This document shows positions 62,156 through 64,000 of a DNA stretch of 64,000 nucleotides, one piece after another (the stretch's first letter is position 1; every line of letters starts with the position of its first letter). The DNA is from an uncultured Latescibacterota bacterium. Lineage in GTDB: Bacteria > Latescibacterota > UBA2968 > UBA8231. The DNA lies in NCBI GenBank assembly GCA_951813615.1, contig OX638377.1, forward strand, positions 1,736,001-1,800,000. The letters are read 5' to 3'. Below the pieces are notes generated by a model. That model did no database searches, had not been told where the DNA came from, and was given only the letters and a program-made list of their open reading frames with translations. A program made the position numbers and the translations under genes.

Positions 62156-63646
62156 CTACCCTTTGATAATTATCCCCGATGATCTGCTTTTCGACGACGG
62201 TATCTTCCCAGACAGTACCTCCTCGATACGAGAGACCACGTCTGCGACATCGTCAACATCGTCAACACGACCATCCATCCGGCCGTCTGGACCCACTAGG
62301 TAATAGGAGGGTATGCCCCGGACCTGGTACAACTGAGCCACCGCCGCTTGCCAGCCGCCTGGGGCGTGGACGTGGACGCCAGTCAGACCGTGCTCTTCCA
62401 CTGCTTGGTGCCACTTGTCGGCGGAGTCCAAAGAAATGTTCAAAAAGATCACCTTCTGGTCTCGGGTCTGCTGTTTGATTTCTTCCAGATAGGGTACTGC
62501 CCCGATGCACGGGCCGCACCAACTCGCCCAAAAGTCCAGGAAAACCGCCTGACCTTTGAAATCGCTCAGGGAGACGCTTCGGCCTTGGAGATCGTCGAGG
62601 GTGAAGTCAGGGGCGGGTTGTCCGGGTTTGAGTTTGGATGCTTCCCGTACGATCTCCTCTACTACTTCAGTGTATGCGGGATAGGGGTTGTCTTGGAGGA
62701 ATTCGGCTAGACGTTGTTCGCCTTGGTCAAAACGGCCCTGTTGGAAGTCATCGATGATCTCCCCGGCGAGAAAAAAGTACAGGACTTTGCCGTGCAAGAG
62801 CCGCTTGGCCAAGTGATAGACGACGTTGTGGAATTGGATTAAGTCTCCTCGTCGTTGCTCTTCGTCCAACCGTACAATGAAGTCTGGCAGGTACTCGATG
62901 GTGTGGGGTTGGATAAAGGCTCGGCGTTGCTCCTCGGATACTTGCTCCCGTAAGGCTCGCGTCGCGGCTTCTTCTTCTATACGCCAGAAATTGCGCTCCA
63001 GAAAGGTGCGGTAATCGGTGGTGCCGATAGCCGCTTCGTCAACCAGATCGACTTGATCGAGGGCATCGTGATAGTTCGCGGGGAGGTTCTCGTTTCTGTT
63101 TCCATTGGCGAACATGTAGTCAGTGGGGTAGGAGACTATGAAATTGGCCCATTCATAGGCGATTTCAGCGCGATAGTAATCGACGAAAGCAGGGGTGAGT
63201 TGGTACTGGCTGCAACCCTCGTCCAAAAAGCGAGTCATTTCCAGACGCCGCTGGTCAATCATTTTGCGGAAGGCATCTACTTCTAGGCCTTCGTAGTCGA
63301 TGCGCAGATAATCGGGGAAGCGAGCTCGCAGGGCGGCGAGGAACTGGTTGTTGGCCGCGCCTTGGCTGGAAAAGCGGAGGGACTGAGGCAGGTCGAGCAA
63401 GTCCGCGTCGATGTGCAACTGGTCGCCCGGTTCCAGAAAGAGCTTGACCTCATCGCCGAGATCGACCGAAACCATTTGCGCTTCGGTAAACGGCAGTTCT
63501 ACTGCGAGGCCGCTCTTTTCATCGAGAGGGACTTCGATGGTGATGGGCTTATAGTAGATGGGCGTTTGCTGGTACTCGAAGGCGATGCTGCGACGCTCTG
63601 AAGCATTGGCTAGCCTGGCGGTGACGCGGGTGGAAGACGGTGCCAT
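62156..63646 (-). CDS. TlpA-like thioredoxin-domain protein
   Basis: 496 residues, GGGGAGA before the ATG. The C-terminal ~140 residues are a TlpA/AhpC-type redoxin: PDFTLDDLQGRSVSLSDFKG, LDFWASWCGPCIGAVPYL with the WCGPC active site, and GIPSYYLVGPDGR. The N-terminal ~340 residues are helical/beta with no clear family (similar to Bacteroidota DUF4369-like partners). No signal peptide is obvious, so the location is uncertain. The adjacent PLP-decarboxylase gene may precede it in one unit. Confidence 0.8.
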   Translation of the reverse strand: MAPSSTRVTARLANASERRSIAFEYQQTPIYYKPITIEVPLDEKSGLAVELPFTEAQMVSVDLGDEVKLFLEPGDQLHIDADLLDLPQSLRFSSQGAANNQFLAALRARFPDYLRIDYEGLEVDAFRKMIDQRRLEMTRFLDEGCSQYQLTPAFVDYYRAEIAYEWANFIVSYPTDYMFANGNRNENLPANYHDALDQVDLVDEAAIGTTDYRTFLERNFWRIEEEAATRALREQVSEEQRRAFIQPHTIEYLPDFIVRLDEEQRRGDLIQFHNVVYHLAKRLLHGKVLYFFLAGEIIDDFQQGRFDQGEQRLAEFLQDNPYPAYTEVVEEIVREASKLKPGQPAPDFTLDDLQGRSVSLSDFKGQAVFLDFWASWCGPCIGAVPYLEEIKQQTRDQKVIFLNISLDSADKWHQAVEEHGLTGVHVHAPGGWQAAVAQLYQVRGIPSYYLVGPDGRMDGRVDDVDDVADVVSRIEEVLSGKIPSSKSRSSGIIIKG

Positions 63647-63683
63647 GGAAATCTCCCCTTATTGTCTAGCATTCTCAGCGAAC

Positions 63684-64000
63684 TTAGGACAACGCCTCCC
63701 GCCCAAATCGCTCGATAGCCTCCAAGGTCTGGCGCACATCGTCCCAAGTCGTGGTGTGGTTGACGATGCACATCCGCAGTGAAAACTTTCCATGCAGAAG
63801 GGTTGATGATACGAAGGCGTCGTCGTCCCAAAAGACGTGGGCGAGCACTGTCCTGTTGACTTCTTCGAGGGCTTCCTCGTCGAGGTCCGTGTCGGCGGGA
63901 TTGACCCGGAAGCACACGATGCTCAGCGACGCAGGGGTCAACATCTCTAGGGTGTGGCTCTCCTGGACGTATTCCTCGGCCCGGTCAGCCAGCTCCATTC
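63684..64000 (-). CDS. PLP-dependent group II decarboxylase, C-terminal part only
   Basis: At least 105 residues; the gene continues past base 64000. SIVCFRVNPADTDLDEEALE, VNRTVLAHVFWDDDAFVSST and LRMCIVNHTTTWDDVRQTLE are the C-terminal domain of aromatic-L-amino-acid/glutamate-type decarboxylases. The PLP lysine lies outside the window. Its stop is 37 bases before the TlpA-like gene. Confidence 0.8.
   Translation of the reverse strand, partial: MELADRAEEYVQESHTLEMLTPASLSIVCFRVNPADTDLDEEALEEVNRTVLAHVFWDDDAFVSSTLLHGKFSLRMCIVNHTTTWDDVRQTLEAIERFGREALS

Noticed and set aside
1..64000. CRISPR arrays, tRNA and rRNA genes
   Set aside because: No regularly spaced short repeats, no cloverleaf with a TTCGANNC-like arm and no rRNA-like stretches were seen on reading both strands.

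Overview
The window is a 64 kb piece of a fairly GC-rich genome from an uncultured Gram-negative bacterium. I see no rRNA, tRNA or CRISPR array, so taxonomy rests on gene content only. The mix is typical of large-genome marine or sponge-associated uncultured phyla of the Poribacteria/Latescibacterota kind: secreted proteins ending in FlgD-like Ig modules, FG-GAP/ASPIC-UnbV proteins, DUF5916, formylglycine-enzyme-like and sulfatase proteins, very large multipass membrane proteins, and a single-module type I PKS like the sponge-symbiont 'sup' synthases. This placement is an inference with low confidence.

Layout. 1-0.6 kb: frameshifted IS1595-like transposase. 0.6-4.6 kb: sulfotransferase, SDR oxidoreductase and GH20-like protein. 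4.7-7.4 kb (minus): probable defence module of ABC-type ATPase, TOPRIM-like protein and PD-(D/E)XK nuclease. 7.4-10.6 kb: a ~240-bp duplication flanking a DUF1330 gene, then a DUF5916 outer-membrane protein. 10.7-13.4 kb: TIM-barrel hydrolase-like gene, UPF0175/DUF3368 toxin-antitoxin pair, and a truncated fragment of a binding-protein gene. 13.6-25.8 kb: PKS cluster (KS-AT-DH-MT-ER-KR-ACP-KS-AT, free ACP, Sfp-type PPTase, alpha/beta hydrolase).

25.8-29.3 kb is a regulatory island. A sensor-less sigma54 activator gene lies between two sigma54-type promoters, each carrying the same two palindromes at matched distances (about -107 and -187 from the GG of the -24 element). Three copies of a structured ~170-190 nt element follow. 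A third sigma54 promoter has a ~230-bp upstream region shared with a fourth one at 61.9 kb that drives secreted Cache-domain proteins.

29.3-37.1 kb: NCS2-like permease fused to a HATPase-like domain, ABC binding protein, sulfatase, creatininase-family amidohydrolase, an unknown protein and a parvulin-type isomerase lipoprotein. 37.4-51.6 kb (plus): CBM9-like secreted protein, then a compact operon of two small lipoproteins, three paralogous FlgD-Ig-terminated secreted proteins, a large barrel-like protein, another lipoprotein, a ~650-residue multipass membrane protein and an aldo/keto reductase. 51.6-59.9 kb: two FG-GAP/ASPIC-UnbV lipoproteins, a SUMF1-like protein, an Nramp-like transporter and a second copy of the multipass membrane protein. 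60.0-64 kb (minus): two Cache proteins, a TlpA-like thioredoxin protein and the C-terminus of a PLP-dependent decarboxylase.

How it fits together. The PKS cluster has what is needed to build and release a methyl-branched, largely reduced acyl chain (synthase, carrier, carrier activation, hydrolase), with a terminal AT that has clearly lost its catalytic residues. The sigma54 island and the shared promoter at 62 kb suggest a regulon controlling small structured transcripts and secreted proteins.
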